The notes: generated by a model not told the origin, from the letters alone. A DNA stretch of 64,000 nucleotides from Pseudoduganella flava (GCF_007830495.1 NZ_VLKW01000005.1:243641-307640), one strand, 5' to 3'. Numbered from the stretch's first letter, positions 52,344 to 61,731 are shown. Made by a program: numbers and translations.

Positions 52344-52349
52344 ATTATA
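52344..52349 (-). promoter_or_regulatory. Possible -10 element for the glycosyltransferase gene
   Basis: TATAAT on the minus strand lies about 45 bp before the glycosyltransferase start. No matching -35 box is obvious at 17 bp, so it is a candidate only. Confidence 0.4.
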
Positions 52350-52500
52350 TAGGGCGCTGTCACCGGGGCACAGCGCCTTATTACGCAAATCCGCGCCCAA
52401 CGACAGTCAGAATCCGACACCTGTAATCCCTCTCTTACACCGCCACGGGATGCATGCCGCTACTCAGCCTGGCAGCGGCACCGCATACTCGTTATACAGA

Positions 52501-52517
52501 TGACAATGCTGTTGTCA
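52501..52517. promoter_or_regulatory. Inverted repeat at the promoter of the di-iron oxidase/cyanophycin operon
   Basis: tgacaa and ttgtca flank a 5-base spacer. The element lies directly after a TATACA-like -10 sequence (52493-52498) and 28 bp before the oxidase start, where a repressor would block transcription. Confidence 0.5.
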
Positions 52518-52544
52518 AAATCAACTCAGCCGAACGAGATAAGA

Positions 52545-53981
52545 ATGCCAACGACCGCCCTCGCCCAACGCCCCGAATCCACCATCGACAGCACGGATGC
52601 GAAAGCCGTGTATCACGCGCTGTACGACGGGGCCGACCCCAACCTTGCCGCCGAATACCTGGTGGCCCGGCTGGACGAGGCGGCCAACCTGCCGTGTGAC
52701 CTGCCCGATACCGTGGACGGCATCGCCGAGTGGATCGCCACGCATACGGACGCCGTCGGCGCCGAATACCGCGAATACCTGGCGGCCCGCCGCAACGGTG
52801 CGCCGCGCCGCTATTTCCGCTCGCGTGCCCAGGCGCTGTACTTCCTGAAGGCCGTCGCGCCGACCAAGCTGGTCGACGGCGCCTGGCTGTACGGCGTGCT
52901 GGAACGGTGGAGCGACCCGGACTATCAGCCGCTGATCCGCATCTACCTCGAAGAGCTGGGCAACGGCGTGCCGGACAAGAACCACGTGACGATCTACCGC
53001 AAGCTGCTGGACCAGCATGGCTGCGGCAACTGGCAGGACCTGCCGGCGCGCCACTTCGTGCAAGGTGCCATCCAGCTCGCGCTGGCCCATGGCGCCGACG
53101 ATTTCCTGCCCGAGCTGGTCGGCTACAACCTGGGTTACGAGCAGCTGCCGCTGCACCTGCTCATCACGTCATACGAACTGAACGAACTGGGCATCGACCC
53201 CTATTACTTCACGCTCCACGTCACCGTCGACAATGCCGACACGGGCCATGCCCACACGGCGCTGGAATCCCTGCGCCGCGTGCTGCCGCGGGTCGGCGAC
53301 AGCGCCGCCTTCATGCGCCGCGTGGCGGCCGGCTTCCGGCTGAACGACCTGGGTCTCGGCACCGTCGAAGCCATCGCGTCGTTCGACCTGGAGCGGGAAA
53401 CGGTGGCGATGCTGGCCGCGAAAAGCGTGGTCGGACGCAATATGCATTCCGATTACTGCCGCGTGGCCGGCCGCACCATCAACGACTGGCTGGCCGAACC
53501 CGCGCAGATCCCCCAATTCCTCGAAAAACTCGAGCAGCAGGGCTGGATCCGGCGCGGCGAGCCGGCCGAGAACAGCCGCTTCTGGAAGCTGATCCACGGC
53601 GAGCGCGCCGAGATGTTCGGCGTGTTCAGCCCCTACGAACAGCAACTCCTGGGCGACTGGATCGCCACGCCGCGCAACGGCGCCGAGCCGGCGGTGCCGC
53701 GCACGATCAGCCACCGCGCCCAGCGCCGCTCGATCGACACGCTGGAAGGCACGGGCCAGCGCAGCCATGCCCCGCGCGGCGTGATCCGCCACGTGTTCCC
53801 GGCCGACGAGCATGCATGGGAAACCATCGGCTGCGAATTGCGCCTGCTGGAAGCACAACTGGCCGCCACGGCCAGCAAGGACGAGGCGATGGCGCTGCTG
53901 GCCGGCCTGATGGCACCCAGCCAGCATCACACGTCGGCCGGCCTGATGGCCACCCGCGTGTTCGCCCGCCTGTACCAGTAA
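52545..53981 (+). CDS. Iron-containing redox enzyme family protein (haem-oxygenase-like di-iron oxidase)
   Basis: A 478-residue protein whose central domain has the HDO fold. Probable metal ligands are seen in order: E136/E137 (IYLEELGNG), H147 (KNHVTIY), E211/E214 (SYELNELGI), H225 and D229 (FTLHVTVD) and H235 (TGHAHTAL). All sites of the motif look intact. Known HDO enzymes use O2 for N-oxidation, desaturation or C-C cleavage of amino acids or lipids. It heads an operon with a methyltransferase and three cyanophycin genes, so an arginine- or aspartate-derived substrate is inferred. Start ATG 52545 was taken; ATG 52500 overlaps the inverted repeat. Confidence 0.82.
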   Translation: MPTTALAQRPESTIDSTDAKAVYHALYDGADPNLAAEYLVARLDEAANLPCDLPDTVDGIAEWIATHTDAVGAEYREYLAARRNGAPRRYFRSRAQALYFLKAVAPTKLVDGAWLYGVLERWSDPDYQPLIRIYLEELGNGVPDKNHVTIYRKLLDQHGCGNWQDLPARHFVQGAIQLALAHGADDFLPELVGYNLGYEQLPLHLLITSYELNELGIDPYYFTLHVTVDNADTGHAHTALESLRRVLPRVGDSAAFMRRVAAGFRLNDLGLGTVEAIASFDLERETVAMLAAKSVVGRNMHSDYCRVAGRTINDWLAEPAQIPQFLEKLEQQGWIRRGEPAENSRFWKLIHGERAEMFGVFSPYEQQLLGDWIATPRNGAEPAVPRTISHRAQRRSIDTLEGTGQRSHAPRGVIRHVFPADEHAWETIGCELRLLEAQLAATASKDEAMALLAGLMAPSQHHTSAGLMATRVFARLYQ

Positions 53982-54050
53982 GCGCAGCCGCCTGACAGCA
54001 TCCCGCCGCGCCGCCGCGGCCCCCATAACAACCACGAGACGAGGCTCACC

Positions 54051-55079
54051 ATGATGACCGACACAGCCCGCGGCGCTTCCATTTCCGCCGGGGCCGTCCC
54101 GGAGACGGCACCCGCACGCGCGCATGCCCAGCCGCTGCCCGATGCGGCGGTGCTGCTGGAGGTGGGCCGCGCGCTGCGCGCCGCCAACTACCGGTTCACG
54201 ACGGTGACGCCGGCCACGCACAGCCGCGTCAAGGCGCGTACCGACCACGTGTGGGCGCGCGACCTGTGCGACATCTTCGGCTGGAGCCGGCCGTTCCGGG
54301 CCGACGCGCTGTCGCCCGAGCTACTGGCGCTGATGATCCGGGCCGGCATCGCCCAGCCCCATCGCGACGGCTGGCGCTCGACGTTGCGCGCCGCCACGCT
54401 GGACGGCGAACTGTACTTCCATTCCGCCTATCCGACGAACGAGGCGGATGCCGTGTTCTTCGGCCCGGACACCTACCGCTTCGCCCGTGCGCTGCGCGGT
54501 GAACTGGCGGCGATCGCCGCGGCCGGCCGTCCGGTGCTGCGCGCGGCGGACGTGGGCGCCGGCGCTGGCCCGGGCGCGCTGACGGTCGCGCGCCGCTTCC
54601 CGCAAGCCGAAGTGCTGGCACTCGACATCAACGAGCGGGCGATGCACCTGTGCCGCGTGAACGCGGCGCTGGCCGGTACGGCCAATACGGCCGTGCAGCG
54701 CAGCGACCTGCTCCACGGTGCGCCCGGCGAATTCGACCTGATCGTGTCGAACCCGCCCTACCTGCTCGACAAGTCCGAGCGCGCCTACCGCCATGGCGGC
54801 GGCGAACTGGGCATCGGCCTGTCGCTGACCCTCGTGCGCCAGGCGCTGGGCCGGCTCGCGCCCGGCGGCAGCCTGCTGCTGTACACGGGCGTGGCGATGG
54901 TGCGCAACGACGATCCGTTCCTGCACCGCATCGCCCCGCTGCTGGACCAGGCGGGCATGGCATGGCACTACGAAGAACTCGACCCCGACGTGTTCGGCGA
55001 GGAGCTGGACACACCGGCCTATGCCGAGGCGGACCGCATCGCGGCCGTCTGGCTGAAGGCCGCGAAACCCCTGCATTGA
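54051..55079 (+). CDS. Methyltransferase with NPPY motif (PrmC/HemK-like core)
   Basis: A 342-residue class I methyltransferase. The SAM-binding motif ADVGAGAGPGALTVARRF is near residues 165-182, LALDINERAM follows, and the amide/amino-group signature is SNPPYLLD. The first 120 residues are a separate N-terminal domain, as in release-factor methyltransferases, but the protein is longer and distinct from a housekeeping prmC. NPPY enzymes methylate planar nitrogen atoms. It sits 69 bp after the HDO gene and 20 bp before the peptidase, so it probably acts on the same pathway. Confidence 0.85.
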   Translation: MMTDTARGASISAGAVPETAPARAHAQPLPDAAVLLEVGRALRAANYRFTTVTPATHSRVKARTDHVWARDLCDIFGWSRPFRADALSPELLALMIRAGIAQPHRDGWRSTLRAATLDGELYFHSAYPTNEADAVFFGPDTYRFARALRGELAAIAAAGRPVLRAADVGAGAGPGALTVARRFPQAEVLALDINERAMHLCRVNAALAGTANTAVQRSDLLHGAPGEFDLIVSNPPYLLDKSERAYRHGGGELGIGLSLTLVRQALGRLAPGGSLLLYTGVAMVRNDDPFLHRIAPLLDQAGMAWHYEELDPDVFGEELDTPAYAEADRIAAVWLKAAKPLH

Positions 55080-55099
55080 ACTTGATCGACAAGGAAACC

Positions 55100-56005
55100 A
55101 TGAGCGAACAACTGCAAGCGACCGTCGTCGTGCACGGCGGCGCGGGCGGCAGCCGCGACCAGGACGACGGCTGCCGCTTCGCCGCCCGCACGGGTCGCGA
55201 CCGCCTGGCGGGCGGCGCCAGCGCGCTGGAAGGCGCGGTGGCCGCCTGCGTGGCACTGGAAGACGATGGCCGCTACAACGCCGGCAGCGGCGCCGTGCTG
55301 TGCCTCGACGGTCACACCATCGAAATGGATGCGGCCGTGATGGATTCGCAAGGCGCGCTGGGCGCCGTGGCCTGCATCCAGCGCGTGAAGAACCCCGTAC
55401 TGGTGGCGCAGGCGATCACCCGCACGCCGCATTGGCTGCTGGCCGGTGAAGGGGCGGAGCGTTTCGCCCGTACCGCCGGCTTCCCCATCCACCACCAGAT
55501 CAGCGAGCGCCAGCGTGCCAAGCACGAGCGCCTGATGGCCACGCTGGGCAGCCGCGAGCCGGCCACGCCGGGCGTGGCGAACCGCGCGTTTGCCGACTAC
55601 TGGAACTACGACACGCCGCGTGTGTTCAACCCGTGCGACACGGTCGGTGCCGTGACGAGAGCCGCGGACGGTACGTTTGCCGTCGCCTGCTCCACCGGCG
55701 GCTCCGCACCGTCGCTGCTGGGCCGCGTCGGCGACACGCCGATCATCGGCAGCGGCTTCTACGCGGGGCCGGATGGCGCCGTGGCTGTCACCGGCATCGG
55801 CGAGCACATCGTGCGCCGCCTGCTGGCCTATACCGTGTACGGCTGGATCGCCGGCGGCATGCCAGTCGACGAAGCGATCCGTCGCGGCGTGGACCTGTTC
55901 CCGCGGGAGATCGACGTGGGCGTCATCGCCGTCAGCCGCACTGAAACGGGCATGCACAGCAACCGCGAAATGCCGTGTGCCGTCGTGTCGGCGGGGGACG
56001 CATGA
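55100..56005 (+). CDS. iaaA: Isoaspartyl peptidase / L-asparaginase (Ntn hydrolase)
   Basis: A 301-residue plant-type asparaginase family enzyme. Autocleavage should free the nucleophile T181 in the CDTVGAV motif, and STGG lies further on as in the family. RYNAGSGAVL is the substrate-site strand. In cyanophycin metabolism this class splits the beta-Asp-Arg dipeptides released by cyanophycinase into aspartate and arginine. AAGGAAA precedes the ATG. The stop overlaps the cphB start by 4 bases. Confidence 0.93.
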   Translation: MSEQLQATVVVHGGAGGSRDQDDGCRFAARTGRDRLAGGASALEGAVAACVALEDDGRYNAGSGAVLCLDGHTIEMDAAVMDSQGALGAVACIQRVKNPVLVAQAITRTPHWLLAGEGAERFARTAGFPIHHQISERQRAKHERLMATLGSREPATPGVANRAFADYWNYDTPRVFNPCDTVGAVTRAADGTFAVACSTGGSAPSLLGRVGDTPIIGSGFYAGPDGAVAVTGIGEHIVRRLLAYTVYGWIAGGMPVDEAIRRGVDLFPREIDVGVIAVSRTETGMHSNREMPCAVVSAGDA

Positions 56006-56901
56006 CGGCGTTCGACCGCAGTCAGCATGGCCACCTCGTCATCGTCGGCGGCCACGAAGACCGCGAGAACAGCAAGGAGATCCTGTCGCGCTACGTACAG
56101 CTGTGCGGCGGCGCCGCTGCCACGATCGCCGTCATCACGGCCGCAAGCCGGGTGCCGGACGAGATGTGGCGCCGCTATGACGAGGTATTCCGCGAACTGG
56201 GCGTCAAGGAAACCATTCGCGTCGACTTGCCGGACCGCGCCGCCGCCAACGATGCGGAGATGGCCGCCCGCGTGCGCGCCTGCGACGGCATCTGGATGAC
56301 GGGCGGCGACCAGAAGCGCCTGCTGGCGATGATCGGCGGGACGTTGCTGGACGAGGCGATGCACGGCGCGCTGAAGGAAGCGGGCGCCTGCATCGGCGGC
56401 ACCAGCGCCGGCGCCTCCGCGATGTGCGGCCACATGCTGGCCGACGGCAAGGCCGACCTGCTGCCCGAAAAGGGTTCCGTCAGCCTGGGCGCCGGCCTGG
56501 GCTTCGTGCAGCGCGTCGTCATCGACCAGCACTTCAGCGAGCGGCACCGGCTGGCCCGGCTGCTGACCATCGTCGCGCAAAACCCCTACCTGCTCGGCAT
56601 CGGCATCGACGAGGACACTGCGCTGGTCGTCGAGCGCGGTGTCGGCATCGAGGTTATTGGCGCCGGCAGCGTCACCGTCGTCGACGGCCGCGCGATGATC
56701 TCGAACGTGGCCGACATCCCGGCGGGCAGCACGCCGCAGCTGATCGACGTGCGCCTGCACCTGCTGCCGGCCGGCAGCAGCTTTGCGCTGGCCGAAGAGA
56801 TCCACCACCCCCACCAGCTGGCCCCGGACGCGACGCGCGACACGCCCGCCGCGCTGGCCGACTTCGTTCGCAACGTCACCAAGAGGAATCCCCTGTCATG
56901 A
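56002..56901 (+). CDS. cphB: Cyanophycinase
   Basis: A 299-residue serine peptidase of family S51 that hydrolyses cyanophycin to beta-Asp-Arg dipeptides. The nucleophile is S135 in IGGTSAGASAM, a histidine is in IDQHFSERHRL, and the early strand GHLVIVGGHEDREN matches the family. The chain is full length and lacks a signal peptide, so it is the intracellular form. It is coupled to both neighbours by ATGA overlaps. Having synthetase and hydrolase in one transcript implies control of turnover at the protein or storage-granule level. Confidence 0.95.
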   Translation: MTAFDRSQHGHLVIVGGHEDRENSKEILSRYVQLCGGAAATIAVITAASRVPDEMWRRYDEVFRELGVKETIRVDLPDRAAANDAEMAARVRACDGIWMTGGDQKRLLAMIGGTLLDEAMHGALKEAGACIGGTSAGASAMCGHMLADGKADLLPEKGSVSLGAGLGFVQRVVIDQHFSERHRLARLLTIVAQNPYLLGIGIDEDTALVVERGVGIEVIGAGSVTVVDGRAMISNVADIPAGSTPQLIDVRLHLLPAGSSFALAEEIHHPHQLAPDATRDTPAALADFVRNVTKRNPLS

Positions 56902-59543
56902 ACATCCTGGATCAGCGCGTGCTGCGTGGCCCCAACCTGTACGCCGCGCGCCCTTGCCTGCTGACGGTGCTGGACCTCGAGGACCTGCACGAAGTGGCAT
57001 CGAACGCGATTCCCGGCTTCACCGCGGCGCTGCTGGCAATGATGCCGAGCCTGATGGCGCACCGCTGCTCGCCTGGCCACTACGGCGGGTTCGCCGAGCG
57101 GCTGCGCGACGGCACCTACATGGGCCACATCATCGAACACGTCACGCTGGAGCTGCAATGCCTGGCCGGCACGCCGGCCGGCTTCGGCCGCACCCGCCGC
57201 GTGCGCGGCCAGCCGGGCGTGTACCGCGTCGTCTGCGCCTTCAAGGAAGAAGCGGTGGCGCGCGATGCGTTCGACCTGGCGTTGGCGATCGTCGGCGCGC
57301 TGGCGCGCGGCGAGTCCTTCGCGCTGGAAGAGCCGCTGGCCGCGCTGCGCCGCACCGCCCAGCAGCACGCGGTGGGCACCAGCACGGCCGCCGTGCTGCA
57401 GGCGGCGCGGCGCCGGCGCATCCCGTATTTCCGCGTCACCGAGAACGCCAACCTGTTCCAGCTGGGCTGGGGCAGCAAGCAGAAACGGCTGCAGGCCACG
57501 ATGACGGGCGACGCCAGCAATATCGCCTGCCGGATCGCCAGCGACAAGCAGCTGACGAAGGCGCTGCTGAAGGAGGCGGCCGTGCCCGTCCCCGCCGGCA
57601 GCGTCGTGACGACGGCCGAGGAAGCGCGCCGCGCGGCCCGCAAGCTGCGCGGTACCGTGACGATCAAGCCGCTGGACGCGAACCAGGGCAAGGGCGTGAC
57701 GACGCAATGCCGTACGCCCGAGGAAGTGGACGCGGCGTTCGCGGCCGCCCGCGCGTTCTCGCGCAGCGTGATCGTCGAACGCCATGTCGAGGGCCAGGAT
57801 TACCGCGTGCTGGTCACCGGCGAGCGCGTGGCCGCCGCGTCGCTGCGCCGGCCGCCCACCGTGGTCGGCGATGGCCACCGCACCGTGCGCGAGCTGGTCG
57901 CCGTCGAGAACGCGAATCCGGCACGGGGCAAGGGCCATACGAACATCCTGACGCAGATTCCGCTGGACGAGCATGCGCAGCGGGCCCTGTCCACGCAGGG
58001 CTATACGCTGGACAGCGTGCCGCCCGTCGGCGTGCCGGTGCTCCTGCGCGGCAATGCCAACCTGTCCACCGGCGGGACCGCCGAAGACGTCACCAGCCTG
58101 CTGCCGGACGAGACGCGCGACATCTGCGTGCGCGCGGCCCGCAAGATCGGGCTGGACGTGGCCGGCATCGACCTGGTGTGCCGCGACATCGCCCGCCCGC
58201 TGGCGGAACAGGATGGCGCGATCATCGAAGTCAATGCGGCACCGGGCATCCGCATGCACCAGTACCCCAGTGCCGGCACGCCGCGCGATGCCGGCGACGC
58301 GATCGTCGAAGCGATGTACGGGATCGATAACGGCCGCATCCCCGTCATCGCGATCACGGGCACGAACGGCAAGACGACGACCACGCTGATGACGGCGCAC
58401 TGCGCCCGCGCGGCCGGCCACCGCACCGGCGCGACGACGACGGAAGGCATCTATATCGACGGCAGCCAGATCGCGCACGGCGATTGCAGCGGCTACTGGT
58501 CGGCGCGCACCGTGCTGACCGACCCGGCGGTGGACTTCGCCGTGCTGGAGACGGCGCGCGGCGGGATCCTGAAGCGCGGCCTGGCGTTCGACCGCTGCGA
58601 TGTCGGCGTCGTGCTGAACGTGTCGGCCGATCACCTGGGCCTGGAAGGCGTCGACACGGTCGAGGACCTGGCGCGCGTGAAAGGCGTCGTCGCGAATGCC
58701 GCGTCGCGCTGCGTCGTCCTGAATGCCGAGGACCGCCACTGCGTGCGCATGGCGCAGAAGCTGCGCGAGCGCGTCGAGGTGCTGTTCTTCTCGCTGGACC
58801 CCGACAACCCAGTGCTGCTGAAGCACCTGCACAACGGCGGCCGCGCCGCCTACCTGCAGGACGGCGAACTGGTGATCGCGGACGGCAGCCGCCACCAGGT
58901 GCTGCTCAAGGCAAAGGACATGCCTGCCACGCTGGGCGGCCACGCCCGCTACAACATCGCCAACGGCCTGGCCGCGGCGGCCGCACTGCTCGCGACCGGC
59001 TTCACGCTGGAGCAAATCGCCGCCGGCCTCTCGACGTTCGTGTCCGACGGCCGCAGCAATCCGCTGCGCAGCAACGTGTTCGACGTGCAGGGCGTGACGG
59101 TCGTCGTCGACTACGCCCACAACCCGGCCGCCTACGCGGCGCTGGCCGGCATGGCGCGCGGCTTGACGCGGGGCCGCACGTTGGCCGTCATCACGGCGCC
59201 GGGCGACCGGCGCGACACGGACATGCATACCGTCGGCGAAACGTGCGCGCGCAACTTCGACGAGATCGTCATCTACGAATCGAACAAGCGCGGGCGCGAA
59301 GTGGGTGAGTGCATGCGGCTGATGCACGAAGGCGCGCTGGCCGCCGGCAAGGGCGAGGCACCGGTGCACTGCCGGCTGGACGGCCACGAAGCCCTGCGCC
59401 ACGGGCTGTCGCTGTGCCGCCCCGGCGACGTGCTGATCTTCGCCTGCGCGACGTCGCTGCGGGACGTGGCCGACGCACTGCGCGACAGCGATCCGGCCAG
59501 CGCCCGGCGCATCGCAGAACAGGCCGCGCTGCAGGCGGCATAA
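56898..59543 (+). CDS. cphA: Cyanophycin synthetase
   Basis: An 881-residue synthetase that polymerises L-aspartate and L-arginine into multi-L-arginyl-poly-L-aspartate using ATP. An N-terminal domain (about 1-160) is followed by an ATP-grasp domain (about 220-470; IKPLDANQGKGV, IEVNAAPGIRMHQYP) and a Mur ligase-like domain (about 480-870; ITGTNGKTTTT, VDYAHNP). The length fits CphA1. ATG at 56898 overlaps the cphB stop by 4 bases. It closes the HDO/methyltransferase/iaaA/cphB/cphA operon and converges with the AraC gene. Confidence 0.96.
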   Translation: MNILDQRVLRGPNLYAARPCLLTVLDLEDLHEVASNAIPGFTAALLAMMPSLMAHRCSPGHYGGFAERLRDGTYMGHIIEHVTLELQCLAGTPAGFGRTRRVRGQPGVYRVVCAFKEEAVARDAFDLALAIVGALARGESFALEEPLAALRRTAQQHAVGTSTAAVLQAARRRRIPYFRVTENANLFQLGWGSKQKRLQATMTGDASNIACRIASDKQLTKALLKEAAVPVPAGSVVTTAEEARRAARKLRGTVTIKPLDANQGKGVTTQCRTPEEVDAAFAAARAFSRSVIVERHVEGQDYRVLVTGERVAAASLRRPPTVVGDGHRTVRELVAVENANPARGKGHTNILTQIPLDEHAQRALSTQGYTLDSVPPVGVPVLLRGNANLSTGGTAEDVTSLLPDETRDICVRAARKIGLDVAGIDLVCRDIARPLAEQDGAIIEVNAAPGIRMHQYPSAGTPRDAGDAIVEAMYGIDNGRIPVIAITGTNGKTTTTLMTAHCARAAGHRTGATTTEGIYIDGSQIAHGDCSGYWSARTVLTDPAVDFAVLETARGGILKRGLAFDRCDVGVVLNVSADHLGLEGVDTVEDLARVKGVVANAASRCVVLNAEDRHCVRMAQKLRERVEVLFFSLDPDNPVLLKHLHNGGRAAYLQDGELVIADGSRHQVLLKAKDMPATLGGHARYNIANGLAAAAALLATGFTLEQIAAGLSTFVSDGRSNPLRSNVFDVQGVTVVVDYAHNPAAYAALAGMARGLTRGRTLAVITAPGDRRDTDMHTVGETCARNFDEIVIYESNKRGREVGECMRLMHEGALAAGKGEAPVHCRLDGHEALRHGLSLCRPGDVLIFACATSLRDVADALRDSDPASARRIAEQAALQAA

Positions 59544-59570
59544 CGGTCGACTGAACGGCCAGGGACGGAT

Positions 59571-60593
59571 TCAGGCCAGGCCGAGCGCCTCACTGAGGCC
59601 GCTGCGCAGCGACAGCGGCGCCTGGCCTGTCCACCGCTTGAACGAGCGGCGGAAGTTCGCCGCGTCGTGAAAGCCCAGGTGGCGCGCGACCGCGTCGTTG
59701 TCCGCGCCCTGCGCCTGGAACAGCCACAGCGCCACGTGCGTGCGCACCTGGTCCAGCTCTGCCTGGAAGTGGGTGCCGTGGCGCGCCAGCTGCCGCTTGA
59801 ACGTGGCCGGGCTGACGCCGAAGTCGTGCGCGGCCTGTTCCAGCGAAGGTGCCACACGCACCCGCTCCAGCAGATAGTCGTACAGCGCGGCCAGCAGGCC
59901 GGGCGCGCGTTCAGGCTCGCCGGCCGCCGCACGCGCCGCCAGGTCCGCCGCCAGCGCGCTGCCGCGCGGCCAGGGCCGGTCCAGGTACGCCGCACCGATC
60001 AGCATCGCATCGAACTGGCAGCCGAACCGCAACGCGCTGCCCAGGTGGACGTGGTGCTGCTCGACGTGGCGCGGCGCCGCGCGGTTGAAGCAGAAACGCC
60101 ACGGCAGCCGCTCGGCGCCGAGCCAGCGGCATAGCGCGACGACGGCCGTCATGTGCATCTCCACCAGCGCACCGCGCAGCGCCGGTGCGCCATGGCTGTC
60201 GACCCAGTACAAGGCAGCCACGCCATCCCACGTTTCAAAGCGGGGCCGCAGCAGCGGCGTCAGGCGGGCATGCCAGCGGCACAGCAACGTCAGCGCGGCG
60301 CGCAGGTTCGGCGCCTGCACCAGGGCGTTACTGGGCGCGCCGTCATGGCCGGGCAACAGCTGCTGGCCCAGCATGAAGCTCGTCTCCGGATTGTCCAGCG
60401 CGCGCAGCGCATTCGTCAGCAATTGCAGGTAATCGGCCGGCGCGACCAATCCGGCGGGATCGCTTGGGGTGACGCGCGTGCCGCGCAGCAGCGCCGCATC
60501 GGCCACGTCGCGGCTGCGCGCGTATTCGAGCACCAGCGCCGGCTGCTGGTGCGCCGGGATCGTCGGGTCGGTGGCGGCGCTCCAGGCGATCAC
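59571..60593 (-). CDS. AraC family transcriptional regulator (arabinose-binding-like N-domain)
   Basis: A 340-residue regulator. The N-terminal half (about 10-200) is of the 'Arabinose_bd' type found in OruR/ArgR-like AraC proteins. The C-terminal part (about 230-335) has two helix-turn-helix units, with VSPATFKRQLARHG and GFHDAANFRRSFKRWTG. GTG at 60593 overlaps the stop of the upstream GGDEF-like gene by 4 bases (GTGA); GTG at 60614 is an alternative. It is convergent with cphA. This AraC subclass often controls arginine or ornithine metabolism, so the cyanophycin operon is a possible target (inference). Confidence 0.85.
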   Translation of the reverse strand: MIAWSAATDPTIPAHQQPALVLEYARSRDVADAALLRGTRVTPSDPAGLVAPADYLQLLTNALRALDNPETSFMLGQQLLPGHDGAPSNALVQAPNLRAALTLLCRWHARLTPLLRPRFETWDGVAALYWVDSHGAPALRGALVEMHMTAVVALCRWLGAERLPWRFCFNRAAPRHVEQHHVHLGSALRFGCQFDAMLIGAAYLDRPWPRGSALAADLAARAAAGEPERAPGLLAALYDYLLERVRVAPSLEQAAHDFGVSPATFKRQLARHGTHFQAELDQVRTHVALWLFQAQGADNDAVARHLGFHDAANFRRSFKRWTGQAPLSLRSGLSEALGLA

Positions 60594-61465
60594 GCGGCAT
60601 CCATCTGGCGGCACAGCTCAGCCAGCAGCGTATCCGGCGCGGCCGTGCCGGCGCCAGCGCTTGCCCCCAAGGCCCCGCAGCTGTGGCGCAAGGTCAGCGT
60701 CAGCGGCACGCCGCCCGCATGGTGGCGCATCATGGCGACCATCACGCACAGGTGGCGTGCCACGTCGCGCGCCGCGGCCTCGGACAGGCCCGGCATCAGC
60801 ACGGCGAACCGATCGCCCGCATAACGGCACAGCAGGTCGTCGTTGCGCAGGTTCAGGAGCAGCATGTGGCTGACGGCCTGCAGCACCCGGTCACCTTCGG
60901 CCTGGCCGTGCTCGCGGTTCACGCGGTGAAACCCGTCGATATCAAGCAGTACCAGCGCACACGGCCCGTGCTGCCGTTCCCGCTCCAGCTGGGCGCGCAG
61001 GTAGCGCGCGTCCGCCAGTTGCGTGACGCGGTCGAACGCGCGGTGGTCGCGGAACAGCCGCTCGCGCTTCTTCAGGTGTTCCGTCAGGCTGGCCTGTTCC
61101 TGGCGCCAGTAATACAGGCCGGCCGTCAGCACGGCCATCCCCAGCGGCATCAGCGCTTCCAGCGCGTTATCCCACAGCGCCGCCTTGTCGATGCGCCAGA
61201 ACTCGTCCATGCAATCGGCCCAGGAGCCCACGCAGATCGCCGCGAGTCCCCCGGCCAGCAGGCGCGTGACGCGGCCGTCCGGCCGGCTGCCCAGTACGAT
61301 CAGGCACCACAGGAATGCCATCACGGCCGTGCCGCCTTCGCCGGCGATGTCCATCCAGTGCCAGATGGCGAACGGTTTTGCCGTGCCGGCGGTGGCATAC
61401 AGCAGCAGGCAGGCGGTGCCCGCGAGGCAGGCGGCGACGATGGCGTGGCGTTGGTACGTGTTCAT
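60590..61465 (-). CDS. Membrane protein with degenerate GGDEF domain
   Basis: About 291 residues. Four hydrophobic segments fill residues 5-120 and a short coiled linker follows. A C-terminal GGDEF-like domain keeps VLLDIDGFHRVN but reads AGDRF in place of GGDEF, so cyclase activity is doubtful; it may bind GTP or c-di-GMP, or serve as a sensor only. ATG at 61465 was chosen; a TTG nine codons upstream is possible. Translationally coupled to the AraC regulator. Confidence 0.8.
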   Translation of the reverse strand: MNTYQRHAIVAACLAGTACLLLYATAGTAKPFAIWHWMDIAGEGGTAVMAFLWCLIVLGSRPDGRVTRLLAGGLAAICVGSWADCMDEFWRIDKAALWDNALEALMPLGMAVLTAGLYYWRQEQASLTEHLKKRERLFRDHRAFDRVTQLADARYLRAQLERERQHGPCALVLLDIDGFHRVNREHGQAEGDRVLQAVSHMLLLNLRNDDLLCRYAGDRFAVLMPGLSEAAARDVARHLCVMVAMMRHHAGGVPLTLTLRHSCGALGASAGAGTAAPDTLLAELCRQMDAA

Positions 61466-61670
61466 GGGCTTCAGGCGAAAGGCGACCGGCAAGGTTAGCG
61501 TGCCGATGTGACAAGACGATGACGGTGTGCCTTTTTGGCACGGGGTGCGATCGGCTCAAGGCGGCGCGCCATTTCGCGGGCCGCGGCCCGCGCCGTCCCT
61601 GGCGCCCGGCGATTGCCGGGTCATTTCAGCTCATCGCGGCTGCAACGCGGAGACGGCGGCCAACCCTGTC

Positions 61671-61680
61671 ACCGATCGGT
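61671..61680. promoter_or_regulatory. Palindrome and possible promoter upstream of the TonB-dependent receptor
   Basis: accgatcggt is a perfect 10-bp palindrome; with one mismatch in each arm it extends to an 18-bp element (61667-61684). TAGAAT at 61694-61699 may be the -10 box of the receptor gene, which would put the palindrome at an operator position. The rest of 61466-61731 holds no gene. Confidence 0.4.
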
Positions 61681-61731
61681 CACATTGGCTGCCTAGAATC
61701 CGCCCCGTTTGCCACCAACCATTCATCATTC

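Noticed and set aside
56898..59543. A MurE/MurC-type cell-wall ligase
   Set aside because: The Mur-like domain is only the C-terminal part; the ATP-grasp domain and adjacent cyanophycinase identify cyanophycin synthetase.
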